Below, piece by piece: positions 1 through 10,704 of a DNA stretch of 54,441 nt. Source of the DNA: Gordonia heveisoli (GTDB lineage: Bacteria; Actinomycetota; Actinomycetes; Mycobacteriales; Mycobacteriaceae); NCBI RefSeq assembly GCF_030315745.1, contig NZ_JASXSH010000025.1, forward strand, positions 1 through 54,441. The letters run 5' to 3'. Under the pieces are notes generated by a model that was not told where the DNA came from, did no database searches, and saw only the letters and a list, made by a program, of their open reading frames with translations. Position 1 is the stretch's first letter; each line of letters opens with the position of its first letter. The translations under genes were made by a program, and so were the position numbers.

Positions 1-80
1 CGCCACCAGAAACTTGGCGTCAGTACCGGCCACGGCAGAACACCCGCACGCACTCCGAATGAGAACGAGCCGGCGAACAG

Positions 81-677
81 TCAGCGACGCGCGACCGACG
101 ACCGTGCCTGCGTGACCGCGGCACGGGTCACACATTCGTGGGCGTGGTCGTTGACGATGCCACTGGCCTGCATGAGTGCGTACATGGTCGTCGGCCCGAC
201 GAACCGCCACCCGCGCTTCTTGAGGTCCTTCGACAGCGCGAGTGATTCGGGTGAGGTCGTCTGACTGTGCGGCTCGGGTTCCGCAGCCGGCTCGTAACGC
301 CAGAAGTAGCCGGGCAGTGAGCCTTCGGCGTCGATGAGGTCGGCCGCGTGCCGGGCATTGTTGATGACTGCCTCGATCTTGCCGCGATGCCGCACGATCC
401 CGGCGTCGCCCAGTAATCGTGTGACGTCGGCGTCGGTGAACCGGGCGACCTTCTCGATGTCGAAGCCCGCGAAGGCAGTCCGGAAGTTCTCCCGTTTGGT
501 GAGGATGGTCCGCCAACTCAACCCGGCCTGAAACCCTTCGAGCGATACCCGTTCGAAGAAGGCGTTGTCACCGTCGAGGGGGTATCCCCATTCGGTGTCG
601 TGATAGGTGGTCTCCGGTTCGCGTGCCGCCCAAGCGCACCGGGTCACGCCGTTGTCGTCGGTCGTCACGTTGCCCAC
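81..677 (-). CDS. tag: DNA-3-methyladenine glycosylase I
   Basis: Base-excision repair enzyme that removes 3-methyladenine from alkylated DNA in the cytoplasm. The 198-residue protein covers the whole Tag family fold. The zinc ligands known for this family are visible: Cys14 in RCAWA, His26 in the YHDTEWG motif, and a C-terminal HAHEC stretch giving His178 and Cys182. The WGYPL and GFQAGLSW segments are also typical. The start is GTG; a second in-frame GTG three codons later is possible. It is transcribed towards the window start and stands alone; the 80 bases beyond its stop hold nothing recognisable. Identification is by conserved motifs and is firm. Confidence 0.95.
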   Translation of the reverse strand: MGNVTTDDNGVTRCAWAAREPETTYHDTEWGYPLDGDNAFFERVSLEGFQAGLSWRTILTKRENFRTAFAGFDIEKVARFTDADVTRLLGDAGIVRHRGKIEAVINNARHAADLIDAEGSLPGYFWRYEPAAEPEPHSQTTSPESLALSKDLKKRGWRFVGPTTMYALMQASGIVNDHAHECVTRAAVTQARSSVARR

Positions 678-740
678 GCACCCACCATAGCGGGGGGCTA
701 CCGGTTCTCAATAGCGGAACCAGCGTCACCGACCAGCGAC

Positions 741-777
741 TCGGGCCCCTGAGGTTGCCTGCACCTCAGGGGCCCGA
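741..777. terminator. Hairpin terminator downstream of clpB
   Basis: A 15-bp perfect inverted repeat (arms 741-755 and 763-777, 7-base loop) lies 23 bases past the clpB stop, in the gap before tag. There is no T tract, as is common for high-GC actinobacterial terminators. It should end clpB transcripts; termination itself is inferred. Confidence 0.75.
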
Positions 778-800
778 TCATGGTCGGCCACAGCCGATCG

Positions 801-3353
<2,553 letters not shown>

Positions 3354-3369
3354 GGGCGTGTACCTTTCT

Positions 3370-3390
3370 CTTTAGTCCAACAGACTCAAG
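3370..3390. promoter_or_regulatory. HAIR operator 1 (HspR site), clpB leader
   Basis: CTTTAGT-N7-ACTCAAG matches the HspR inverted repeat (CTTGAGT-N7-ACTCAAG) with one mismatch. It sits 17 bases before the clpB start codon and downstream of the predicted transcription start, where bound HspR would block elongation. HspR itself is not in the window. Confidence 0.8.
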
Positions 3391-3411
3391 TATGAGCCAT
3401 TCAGGTTCTGC

Positions 3412-3437
3412 AACGCCAGCAGACTTGAGTCCATTCC
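3412..3437 (-). promoter_or_regulatory. SigR/SigH-type promoter of clpB
   Basis: On the minus strand GGAAT (3437-3433) is followed by exactly 18 bases and GTT (3414-3412), the SigR/SigH consensus GGAAT-N18-GTT used for oxidative and heat stress genes in actinobacteria. The expected transcript start is about 55 bases before the clpB GTG. The -35 box lies in the spacer of HAIR operator 2. Confidence 0.65.
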
Positions 3438-3444
3438 ACTCAAC
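3424..3444. promoter_or_regulatory. HAIR operator 2 (HspR site), overlapping the clpB -35 box
   Basis: CTTGAGT-N7-ACTCAAC matches the HAIR consensus in 13 of 14 arm positions. The GGAAT -35 box of the predicted promoter is in its spacer, so HspR and the stress sigma factor would compete here. The rest of the 305-base gap between clpB and the P450 gene (3445-3658) shows no gene. Confidence 0.85.
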
Positions 3445-3658
3445 TTGCTTGCATTCTTGTGATGCACACCACATGACCTATCAAACGCTCCGCACTCCAC
3501 CATGCGCTGATGGCACATCCACATGGTGGCCATCCAACTGCCGTTGGGCACGTGACACCGCAGCATGACCGTGCCGTCACTCGCTTTCGGCAAAGCCCGG
3601 CCGACATCCGTCCCGATCACCGACACTCGAAGGGACGCATCGCGGGAAGGATCATCTG

Positions 3659-4927
3659 GTGAGCACACCGACGACGAACGAAACGACACCAGACGATGCG
3701 GCGAAGATCTTCGCCGACCCGACGGCCTACGCCGACGAAGCCCGATTACACGCCGCGATGCGCCACCTGCGGGCCAACGAACCGGTGGTGCGCGTCGACC
3801 AACCCGGCTACCGGCCGTTCTGCGCGGTGACCAAACACGCCGACATCATGGACATCGAACGCGCCAACAACCTGTGGCTCAGCGCGCCGCGGCCGGTCCT
3901 GACCACCGCCGAGGCCGACGAACAGGCGAAGACGCAGCTGGACGCCGGCGGCGGGCTGCGCACCCTGATCCACATGGACGACCCGCATCACCGCAAGGTC
4001 CGTTCGATCGGTACCGACTGGTTCCGGCCGAAGGCCATGCGTGAGTTGCAGACCCGCGTCGACGAGCTGGCCAAACGCTACGTCGACATCATGTGCGACA
4101 TCGGTCCGGAATGCGATTTCGTCGCCGACATCGCCGTGCACTTCCCACTGCATGTGATCCTGTCGTTGCTCGGCCTCCCCGAGGAGGACTTCCCGAGGAT
4201 GCTGCAACTCACCCAGGAGCTGTTCGGCGGTGACGACGCCGAATATCAGCGCGGCACCACCCTGGAGGAGAAGTTCGCGACGCTGCTCGACTTCTTCAAG
4301 TACTTCACCACCCTGACCGCCTCCCGCCGCGACCATCCCACCGACGATCTGGCCTCGGCCATCGCCAACGGACGCATCGACGGTGAACCGCTCGCCGACG
4401 TCGACACCGCCTCCTACTACGTGATCGTCGCAACCGCAGGCCACGACACCACCAAGGACGCGATCGCCGGCGGGCTGCGGGCCCTCATCGAGAATCCCGA
4501 CCAACTCGACCGGCTGCGCCGCGACCCGTCGCTCATCGACACCGCGGTCGAGGAGATGATCCGCTGGAGCACCCCGGTCAAGGAATTCATGCGCACCGCC
4601 GCCGAAGACACCACGGTGCACGGGGTTCCGATCGCCAAGGGCGAATCCGTCTATCTCGCTTACACTTCGGCCAACCGCGACGAGGACATCTTCGACGATC
4701 CGTTCACCTTCGACGTCGGGCGCACCCCCAACCAGCATCTCGCCTTCGGCTACGGCGTCCACTTCTGCCTGGGCGCGCCGCTCGCGCGGATGGAGATGCG
4801 CAGCTTCTTCACCGAATTGATCCCCCGCCTGGACTCGATCGACCTGACCGGTGCACCGGTACTGGCCGAGACGGTCTTCGTGGGCGGGCTCAAACACCTT
4901 CCGATCCGCTACTCCCTGCGCCGGTAG
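3659..4927 (+). CDS. Cytochrome P450
   Basis: Soluble bacterial class I P450 mono-oxygenase of 422 residues, needing an external ferredoxin and reductase (none nearby). The I-helix AGHDTT (about 259-264) carries the oxygen-activating acid and threonine, EEMIRWS holds the ExxR pair of the K helix, and FGYGVHFCLGAP gives the heme-ligating Cys370. The length is full. The start is GTG preceded by GGAAGGATCATCTG. The substrate cannot be read from the sequence; relatives include terpene and sterol hydroxylases. The secreted cupin gene follows after 35 bases and may be co-transcribed. Confidence 0.93.
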   Translation: MSTPTTNETTPDDAAKIFADPTAYADEARLHAAMRHLRANEPVVRVDQPGYRPFCAVTKHADIMDIERANNLWLSAPRPVLTTAEADEQAKTQLDAGGGLRTLIHMDDPHHRKVRSIGTDWFRPKAMRELQTRVDELAKRYVDIMCDIGPECDFVADIAVHFPLHVILSLLGLPEEDFPRMLQLTQELFGGDDAEYQRGTTLEEKFATLLDFFKYFTTLTASRRDHPTDDLASAIANGRIDGEPLADVDTASYYVIVATAGHDTTKDAIAGGLRALIENPDQLDRLRRDPSLIDTAVEEMIRWSTPVKEFMRTAAEDTTVHGVPIAKGESVYLAYTSANRDEDIFDDPFTFDVGRTPNQHLAFGYGVHFCLGAPLARMEMRSFFTELIPRLDSIDLTGAPVLAETVFVGGLKHLPIRYSLRR

Positions 4928-4962
4928 GCACCGACCGCCGGCACCGAGCCGAAGGAAAACCC

Positions 4963-5448
4963 ATGCGTCCCACCATCACCCGACCGATGGCACGCCGGCT
5001 ACGTCACGCGGTGGCGGCATTCGCGGCGACGGCACTCGTGATTCCCGCACTGCTGAGTTCAACGGTCGCCGATGCCACACCGTCGTCGGGGGTTTCGGCG
5101 GTCACGCTCGCCAAGGCCGATATCCCGGCCGCCCTCCTACCGTTCCTCCCCGACGGGATGCACGTCGAGGTTCGCGAGATCACCATCGTGCCGGGCGGCA
5201 CCACGGGCTGGCACTACCACGACGGCAACCTGATCGGACTCATCCGCCAGGGCACGCTCACCCATCCCGGTTCGGACTGCACACCCGTCATCTATCGGAC
5301 CGGCGACATCATCCGCGAACCGGCAGGCAAGGCCAACACCCACCAGGGCACGAACCTCGGTTCCGTGCCGGTGGTCCTCGACGTCCTCTACCTCATCCCC
5401 TTGGGTGCGCCACTGTCCGAAGACGCTCCCGCGCCCGGGTGCGCGTAG
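4963..5448 (+). CDS. Secreted cupin-domain protein
   Basis: 161 residues. The first ~38 form a signal peptide: an Arg-rich start (RPMARRLRH), a hydrophobic stretch and an Ala-x-Ala-like exit near VADATPS. The rest is one cupin beta-barrel with metal-binding residues in TTGWHYHDG and later THQGTN, plus GDIIREPAG. Single-domain cupins of this kind are often described as quercetin-dioxygenase-like, but no reaction can be assigned. A GAAGGAAAACCC ribosome site precedes the ATG. It follows the P450 by 35 bases on the same strand, so an operon is likely. Its function is unknown beyond a probable metal- or ligand-binding extracytoplasmic role. Confidence 0.85.
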   Translation: MRPTITRPMARRLRHAVAAFAATALVIPALLSSTVADATPSSGVSAVTLAKADIPAALLPFLPDGMHVEVREITIVPGGTTGWHYHDGNLIGLIRQGTLTHPGSDCTPVIYRTGDIIREPAGKANTHQGTNLGSVPVVLDVLYLIPLGAPLSEDAPAPGCA

Positions 5449-5466
5449 CCCCGGCAGAAGGCGTCC

Positions 5467-6474
5467 TCAGACGGTTGCCCGCACCACGAGTTCTACTGGT
5501 AGACGCCGCGATTCGACGTCGCGCCCGGCGACAAGGTCGAGCAGACCGCGTACCGCGGTGACACCGATGTCGCGTGCCGGTGAACGAACCGTGGTCAACG
5601 GCACCGGCAACTGCGCGACGATGGGGATGTCGTTGAAGCCGATCAGGGCCAGGTCGTCGGGGATGCGCAGGCCGAGATCGCGTGCGACGCCGAGCACTCC
5701 GACGGCGATCGTGTCGGAGACGGTGAAGATCGCACGCGGTCGGCGCGCGGTGTCGAGCAGTGCACGGCCGGCGGCGATACCGCCGTCGACCTCGAAGGTC
5801 GACGTCCGCACCCGGTCGGCCGGCAGCACGATTCCGGCGTCGGCGAGCTCGGCGGTGAAGCCCGCAAGGCGGTCGGTGGCCGTGGTGGCGTGTCCAGGTC
5901 CGGCGATCACGGCGAGGTCGGTATAGCCGCGGTCGAGCAGATGCCGGGCGGCGAGTCGTCCGCCGCGAATGTCGTCGCCCCCGACGAAGGGCAGCCCGGC
6001 GTCGGCATGCCGGGTGAGCGCGAGCATCGGCACGTCGGCCACCCGCAGTGATTCGATGAATTCACCTCCGGGTCGATGCAATCCGCTCAGCAGCAGACCG
6101 TCGACCTGTCGGCCCACCAGTAGTTCGATGGCGCGGCGTTGCGCCTCCGGATCGTCGGGCGGGCTCGACAACAGCACCGAGTAGCCTGCGCGGGCGGCTT
6201 CTTCCTCGACGCCCCGATAGGTCGTGGCGACCACGCCGTCGGTGAGGCGGGTCATCACGACGCCGAGGGTGGCGGTCTTGCGGGTGCGCAGGCTCGCCGC
6301 CCACATGTTGCGCTGGTAGCCCAGTTCGTCGGCCACTGCACGGACGCGCAAGGCCGACTCCGACCATCCGTCGGCGGGTTCGGCCTGCCGGAGCACCCGC
6401 GATGCCGTCGACACGTGCACGCCAGCGCGGTGCGCGATCTCCTTCAGCGTCGGCGGTCGCTGGACATTGGCCAC
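5467..6474 (-). CDS. LacI-family transcriptional repressor
   Basis: DNA-binding repressor with an N-terminal LacI helix-turn-helix (TLKEIAHRAGVHVSTASRVL), hinge, and periplasmic-binding-like effector domain (from about residue 55 to the end, including LGVVMTRLTDGV and the GFNDIPIVAQ segment). I start it at GTG 6474, which has GAGGGG six bases upstream; an in-frame GTG at 6498 would add 8 residues but lacks a good ribosome site. It is divergent from the glutaryl-CoA dehydrogenase operon. The 146 bases between the starts contain three operator-like elements, so it probably represses that operon and itself. The effector is unknown; glutarate or a CoA ester is a guess from context. Confidence 0.92.
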   Translation of the reverse strand: MANVQRPPTLKEIAHRAGVHVSTASRVLRQAEPADGWSESALRVRAVADELGYQRNMWAASLRTRKTATLGVVMTRLTDGVVATTYRGVEEEAARAGYSVLLSSPPDDPEAQRRAIELLVGRQVDGLLLSGLHRPGGEFIESLRVADVPMLALTRHADAGLPFVGGDDIRGGRLAARHLLDRGYTDLAVIAGPGHATTATDRLAGFTAELADAGIVLPADRVRTSTFEVDGGIAAGRALLDTARRPRAIFTVSDTIAVGVLGVARDLGLRIPDDLALIGFNDIPIVAQLPVPLTTVRSPARDIGVTAVRGLLDLVAGRDVESRRLPVELVVRATV

Positions 6475-6538
6475 GCTGGCCCCCTCACTCGTCTCCACCC
6501 GTTGACGTACGGCGTCGGAGCACCTACCTTAGTCGATG

Positions 6539-6572
6539 CAAACGTTCTCGCAATCGTTCTTACAAACGTTTG
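6539..6572. promoter_or_regulatory. Triple LacI-type operator, three CG-centred 10-mers at 12-bp spacing
   Basis: CAAACGTTCT (6539-6548), CAATCGTTCT (6551-6560) and CAAACGTTTG (6563-6572) follow each other with centres exactly 12 bp apart. The last is a perfect palindrome. A central CG with flanking AA(A/T)/TT is the hallmark of LacI/GalR-family operators. The cluster lies 48 bases before the start of the glutaryl-CoA dehydrogenase gene and 64 bases before the repressor gene start. Confidence 0.7.
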
Positions 6573-6620
6573 GGCCTGACTGCGAGAGCCGGTTCCACAC
6601 CCACCCCCATGGAGGTTTCG

Positions 6621-7808
6621 ATGTCCCGCCCCAGCACGTTGTCGCAGCTCTTCGCCCTCGACTCGCTTCTCGAACCCGAAGAGATCGCCATCCGCGACAC
6701 CGTCCGGGACTTCGGCAACGCCCGCTTGCGCCCGCATGTCGCCGACTGGTTCGAGGACGCCGAACTCCCGGCGCGCGAGATCGCCAAGGAGCTCGGCCGG
6801 CTCGGTGCACTGGGTATGCACCTGGAGGGCTACGGCTGCCCGGGCACCAGCGCGATGGCCTACGGATTGGCCTGCCTGGAGCTGGAAGCCGTCGACTCGG
6901 GCATCCGCAGCCTGGTGTCGGTGCAGGGTTCACTGGCGATGTTCTCCATCCACCACTGGGGCTCGGAAGATCAGAAGAACGAATGGCTGCCGAGGATGGC
7001 CGCCGGTGACGCGATCGGCTGCTTCGGCCTGACCGAACCCGACTTCGGATCCAACCCGTCGGGGATGCGCACCAACGCCAAGCGCGACGGCGACGACTGG
7101 GTACTCAACGGCACCAAGATGTGGATCACCAACGGATCGATCGCCGACGTCGCCGTCGTCTGGGCGCAGACCGACCTGGAAGAAGGCGCACGCGGCATCC
7201 GCGGCTTCGTCGTCCCCACCGACACCCCCGGATTCTCCGCACCGGAGATCAAGAAGAAGATCTCGCTGCGCGCCTCGGTCACCTCCGAGCTGGTCCTGGA
7301 CAACGTGCGGCTGCCCGGATCGGCCCTGCTACCCAAGGCCGCCGGGCTCAGCGGACCGCTGACCGCACTCGGTGAGGCGCGCTACGGCATCATCTTCGGA
7401 GCCATCGGTGCCGCCCGCGACTGCCTGGAGACCGCCATCGACTACGCCCAGTCGCGTGAGGTGTTCGACAAGCCGCTGGCCGCCTATCAGATCACGCAGA
7501 CCAAGATCGCCGACATGGCCCTCGAAGTGGGCAAGGGCCACCTGCTGGCGTATCACATCGGCCGGGGCAAGGACCGCGGCGAGATCACCCCGGAGCAGAT
7601 CAGCACCGGCAAGCTCAACAACACCCGCGAGGCCATCAAGATCGCCCGCGAATGCCGGACCATCCTGGGCGCCAACGGCATCACCCTGGAGTACCCGGTC
7701 ATCCGGCACGCCAACAACCTGGAGTCGGTGCTCACCTACGAGGGCACCTCGGAGGTCCACCAGCTCACCATCGGTCGCGCACTCACCGGTTCGGCAGCGT
7801 TCCGATGA
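6621..7808 (+). CDS. gcdH: Glutaryl-CoA dehydrogenase (acyl-CoA dehydrogenase family)
   Basis: FAD enzyme that oxidises and decarboxylates glutaryl-CoA to crotonyl-CoA in the degradation of glutarate, lysine and tryptophan. The 395-residue protein shows family features that separate it from ordinary acyl-CoA dehydrogenases: a SVQGSLAMFSIHHWG segment, GCFGLTEPDFGSNPSGM (FAD/substrate loop), and TYEGTSEVHQL carrying the catalytic glutamate. The ATG at 6621 has GGAGG five bases upstream; longer in-frame starts have no ribosome site. Its stop overlaps the next start as ATGA, so it is translationally coupled to the CoA-transferase. The divergent LacI repressor and triple operator probably control it. 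Confidence 0.92.
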   Translation: MSRPSTLSQLFALDSLLEPEEIAIRDTVRDFGNARLRPHVADWFEDAELPAREIAKELGRLGALGMHLEGYGCPGTSAMAYGLACLELEAVDSGIRSLVSVQGSLAMFSIHHWGSEDQKNEWLPRMAAGDAIGCFGLTEPDFGSNPSGMRTNAKRDGDDWVLNGTKMWITNGSIADVAVVWAQTDLEEGARGIRGFVVPTDTPGFSAPEIKKKISLRASVTSELVLDNVRLPGSALLPKAAGLSGPLTALGEARYGIIFGAIGAARDCLETAIDYAQSREVFDKPLAAYQITQTKIADMALEVGKGHLLAYHIGRGKDRGEITPEQISTGKLNNTREAIKIARECRTILGANGITLEYPVIRHANNLESVLTYEGTSEVHQLTIGRALTGSAAFR

Positions 7809-8956
7809 GCCCCGCAACCGCAACCCCCGGTACCGGCGCCCTCGACGGTCTGGTCATCGCGGATTGCGGCCGGGTCCTGGCCGGCCCGTACGCGACGATG
7901 CTGCTGGCCGACCTGGGCGCCGAGGTGATCAAGGTCGAGCGGCCCGGCGCCGGCGACGACACCCGCTCGTGGGGTCCGCCGTGGGTGGGCGACCAGTCGT
8001 CGTACTTCCTGTCGGTGAATCGCAACAAGCAATCGATCGCGATCGACCTGTCCGACCCCGAAGGACTGGCCGCCGCACGTCGGCTCGTCGACCGCGCCGA
8101 CGTAGTGGTCGAGAACTTCATGCCGGGCACCCTCGATCGGCTCGGCCTCGGCTACGAGGCGCTCGCCGCCGATAGGCCCGACCTCGTCTACTGCTCGGTG
8201 ACCGGCTTCGGCGGCAACAATCAGCTGCCCGGCTACGACCTGTTGATCCAGGCGGTCGGCGGCATGATGAGCATCACCGGACCGGACCCGGCGACACCGA
8301 CGAAGGTCGGCGTCGCGGTCGTCGACGTGATCACCGGATTACATGCGGCCGTGGGGATCCTGTCCGCCCTGCGACATCGCGACCGCACCGGTGAAGGCCA
8401 GCGGATCGAGGTCAACCTGCTGTCGTCACTGCTGTCCGCACTCGCCAATCAGTCCTCGGCGTATGTGGCGGCCGGGGTGGTGCCGACCGCGATGGGCAAC
8501 CGGCATCCGAGCATCGCGCCATATGGGGTGTTCGAGACCGCCGACCGGCCGTTCGTGCTGGCGGTGGGTAACGACCGGCAGTTCGCCGCACTGTGTGAGG
8601 TACTCGGCGCCCCGGAACTCGCGGTCGACGACCGATATGCGACCAACAGCGCCCGGGTCGCCCATCGCGAGGAGCTCGTGAAGACCCTCAACGACCTCCT
8701 CGGCACCGGCAGCGCCGACCACTGGTTCACCGAACTGACCGCGCGTCGGGTGCCGTGTGGGCCGCTCAACGACATCGCCGACGCCATCGCACTGGCTCAG
8801 CGACTGGGACTCGATCCGGTCATCACGATCGACGATCCGCACCGCGATGCACCGATCAGGCAGGTGGCCAACCCGATTCGGCTCAGCGCCACCCCACCGA
8901 CGTACCGTTGTGCGCCGCCCTTGCTGAACGAACACGGCGCCCCGCCATCCGAGTAG
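7805..8956 (+). CDS. Class III (CaiB/BaiF) CoA-transferase, probable succinyl-CoA:glutarate CoA-transferase
   Basis: 383-residue family III CoA-transferase. The N-terminal block ADCGRVLAGPYATMLLADLGAEVIKVERPG is typical, and the Asp in GYDLLIQAVGGMMSITG is the position that forms the aspartyl-CoA anhydride. It starts within the stop codon of gcdH (ATGA). Placed next to glutaryl-CoA dehydrogenase, the likely job is to activate free glutarate using succinyl-CoA, as the human SUGCT enzyme and bacterial glutarate operons do. The donor and acceptor are inferred from context; the family also handles other dicarboxylates. A strong hairpin follows. Confidence 0.88.
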   Translation: MSPATATPGTGALDGLVIADCGRVLAGPYATMLLADLGAEVIKVERPGAGDDTRSWGPPWVGDQSSYFLSVNRNKQSIAIDLSDPEGLAAARRLVDRADVVVENFMPGTLDRLGLGYEALAADRPDLVYCSVTGFGGNNQLPGYDLLIQAVGGMMSITGPDPATPTKVGVAVVDVITGLHAAVGILSALRHRDRTGEGQRIEVNLLSSLLSALANQSSAYVAAGVVPTAMGNRHPSIAPYGVFETADRPFVLAVGNDRQFAALCEVLGAPELAVDDRYATNSARVAHREELVKTLNDLLGTGSADHWFTELTARRVPCGPLNDIADAIALAQRLGLDPVITIDDPHRDAPIRQVANPIRLSATPPTYRCAPPLLNEHGAPPSE

Positions 8957-8967
8957 TACCCGAGCGA

Positions 8968-9005
8968 GCACGGCTGTCGGGCCGGTCTCAGCCCGACAGC
9001 CGTGC
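8968..9005. terminator. Bidirectional hairpin terminator
   Basis: A 15-bp perfect inverted repeat (8968-8982 and 8991-9005, 8-base loop) lies between the convergent CoA-transferase and SGNH hydrolase genes. The right arm and part of the loop are inside the last codons of the hydrolase, so the hairpin doubles as coding sequence. No T tract. Confidence 0.75.
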
Positions 9006-9614
9006 CAGCGTCTCGACCACGGCGCGGGTGATCGTCCGCTGCCCCGCCAGCGTCGGATGAACACCGTCCGGTCCCTGCAGGTCCGGATGGGCGGGCACCC
9101 CGAACAGTCGCACGAGGTCGACCACCGGATCGCCGAAACCGGCTATCGCGTCGGCCAACCGGACGCAATCCTCGTTACGCCAAGTAGCCGACCCGAACCG
9201 GAACGGTGGATAGCCGGCGATGCGCTGCTCGATCAGGGGCGCCGGGGTCAGCCACAGCCAGCGAGCCGACGTCCGTTCCGCGGCGATACGGTGCATCTCA
9301 TGCAGATTCGCCACGCTTTCGGACAAGCCGATCATCGGCTTCCCCCCGGCGACACGGGTGATGTCGTTGCCGCCCAGCCCACAGATGATCCAGTCCGGCG
9401 CCGGGTGCAGCATCGATGGCCATCGGCGCAGAACCATGGCCGACGAGTGTGCCGACAGGCCGGCGTTGACCACCTCGATGTCGTCGGCCGGCCGGATCTC
9501 GTGCAGCACATGTCGCAGGATCTCGGCCCAGGACTGCAGGTCGTCGGTGAGGCTGTCCCCGACCACGAGCACTCGGTCACCAGTGCCGAAAGGTAAGCGC
9601 CGCACCATGTCCAC
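8988..9614 (-). CDS. SGNH/GDSL-family hydrolase (5' end probably lost to a frameshift)
   Basis: Serine hydrolase of the SGNH fold (lipase, acyl-esterase or carbohydrate esterase activity). Block I is VVGDSLTDD with the catalytic Ser, block III is GLGGND with the oxyanion Asn, and block V is GPDGVHPTLAG with the catalytic Asp and His. No signal peptide, so it is cytoplasmic as read. The open frame begins at GTG 9614 but similarity-like coding sequence continues upstream in frame (EFEAHARSAAVALLEES) without a start, and a start with matching N-terminal sequence exists in another frame at 9763. It probably follows the SDR gene in one operon. The substrate is unknown. Confidence 0.85.
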   Translation of the reverse strand: MDMVRRLPFGTGDRVLVVGDSLTDDLQSWAEILRHVLHEIRPADDIEVVNAGLSAHSSAMVLRRWPSMLHPAPDWIICGLGGNDITRVAGGKPMIGLSESVANLHEMHRIAAERTSARWLWLTPAPLIEQRIAGYPPFRFGSATWRNEDCVRLADAIAGFGDPVVDLVRLFGVPAHPDLQGPDGVHPTLAGQRTITRAVVETLARLSG

Positions 9615-9628
9615 GACGGCCGACTCCT

Positions 9629-9763
9629 CTAGGAGGGCGACCGCCGCCGATCGGGCATGCGCCTCGAATTCGGCGATGCTCCGAAGATCACCGGCAGCGC
9701 ATCGGCCATTCCGGGCAGGTAGCCGTAGAGCTTCTCCAAATGTGTGTACTGCATCTGCGCCAT
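9629..9763 (-). pseudogene. Out-of-frame N-terminal segment of the SGNH hydrolase gene
   Basis: A short frame from ATG 9763 encodes MAQMQYTHLEKLYGYLPGMADALP before diverging and stopping at 9629. The segment resembles the N-terminal helix (Y/LxxLxGxLPGMAxAL) that normally precedes block I in this hydrolase group. Joining it to the main frame needs one base restored between about 9660 and 9700. It begins 16 bases after the SDR stop, as expected for an operon partner. Either a true frameshift or one missing base in the assembly. Confidence 0.6.
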
Positions 9764-9779
9764 CACGGCGTCCGTCGCG

Positions 9780-10526
9780 CTAGGCACCTCGGGCTCCCTT
9801 TCCACCGTCGACGGTCAGCACCGTCCCGGTTGTGAACGAGGACGCCGGCGACGCCAGCCAGGTGACCGCCGCGGCCACCTCGGCCGGGCGACCCAGCCGT
9901 GGGATCGGCGCCATCGAACCGATCCGTTCTTTCACCTCGCCGTTCAGTCGGCTGATCGCGCCCGAGTCGACCGACCCGGGAGCCACCGCGTTGACGCGTA
10001 TCCCGCGCTCGGCGTAATCCAGTGCGGCGGTGCGGGTGAGCCCGACAACACCATGCTTGGCAGCCACATACGCCGCCATCCCGGGTGCGCCGGCAAGTCC
10101 GGCGGTGGACGCCACATTGACCACCGATCCTCCGGCGGGCAGCGCCGCGAGCTCGTGACGCATGGCGACGAGGGTGCCCCGAAGTGTCACGCGCAGCACC
10201 CGGTCGATGTCATCGAGGGACAGCTCGGCGAGCGGCGCCGGCTGGTGCGTCAGGCCTGCGTTGTTCACCGCGATGTCCAGCCCGTTCCGCCGGGCGTACC
10301 CGACCAGGCCGGCAACCGAGTCGTCGTCGGTGATATCCACGGACACAATCGAATACATGATCCCCTGGGCGTCCAATTCCGCGCCGGTGACCGCCAACGC
10401 GGATCGGTCCCGGCCGGCGAGGATCAGTTGGGCGCCGGCCACCCCGAGTGCCCGCGCGACGGCGCGACCGATCTCGCCGTTCGCGCCGATCACCAAGGCC
10501 GTTCGGCCCTGCAATGCTGCGGTCAT
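9780..10526 (-). CDS. Short-chain dehydrogenase/reductase (SDR)
   Basis: 248-residue classical SDR: the cofactor loop GANGEIGRA (a variant of TGxxxGxG), NNAG structural motif, catalytic Ser in VASTAG, and YVAAK with the catalytic Tyr and Lys. The C-terminal FTTGTVLTVDGG is typical of the FabG-like group. I start it at ATG 10526 because GGAGG lies five bases upstream; the longer form from 10547 has no ribosome site. A plain NAD(P)-dependent alcohol/ketone oxidoreductase; the substrate is unknown. It leads the SGNH hydrolase on the same strand and is divergent from the NTF2-like gene, with 178 bases between the starts. Confidence 0.9.
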   Translation of the reverse strand: MTAALQGRTALVIGANGEIGRAVARALGVAGAQLILAGRDRSALAVTGAELDAQGIMYSIVSVDITDDDSVAGLVGYARRNGLDIAVNNAGLTHQPAPLAELSLDDIDRVLRVTLRGTLVAMRHELAALPAGGSVVNVASTAGLAGAPGMAAYVAAKHGVVGLTRTAALDYAERGIRVNAVAPGSVDSGAISRLNGEVKERIGSMAPIPRLGRPAEVAAAVTWLASPASSFTTGTVLTVDGGKGARGA

Positions 10527-10704
10527 CACGCACCTCCATCGGATCACTTCTCAGCGTCCCTCGAGAATCCCGACGGGTCACCACCCACATACGCGACTCC
10601 TCCGACACCTTGTCCACCTTTCCCGACACCTCATGCCTGCGGCGGGCCACCGGCCTCGACCGCGGTCCACCCTGGAACTACCCACGGAGAAAGGGGCAAC
10701 CACC

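Noticed and set aside
1..80. Possible end of another gene before tag
   Set aside because: No convincing frame or motif in 80 bases.
3746..4897. 383-codon minus-strand frame
   Set aside because: Complete overlap with the well-supported P450 gene; the translation is low-complexity and has no domain.
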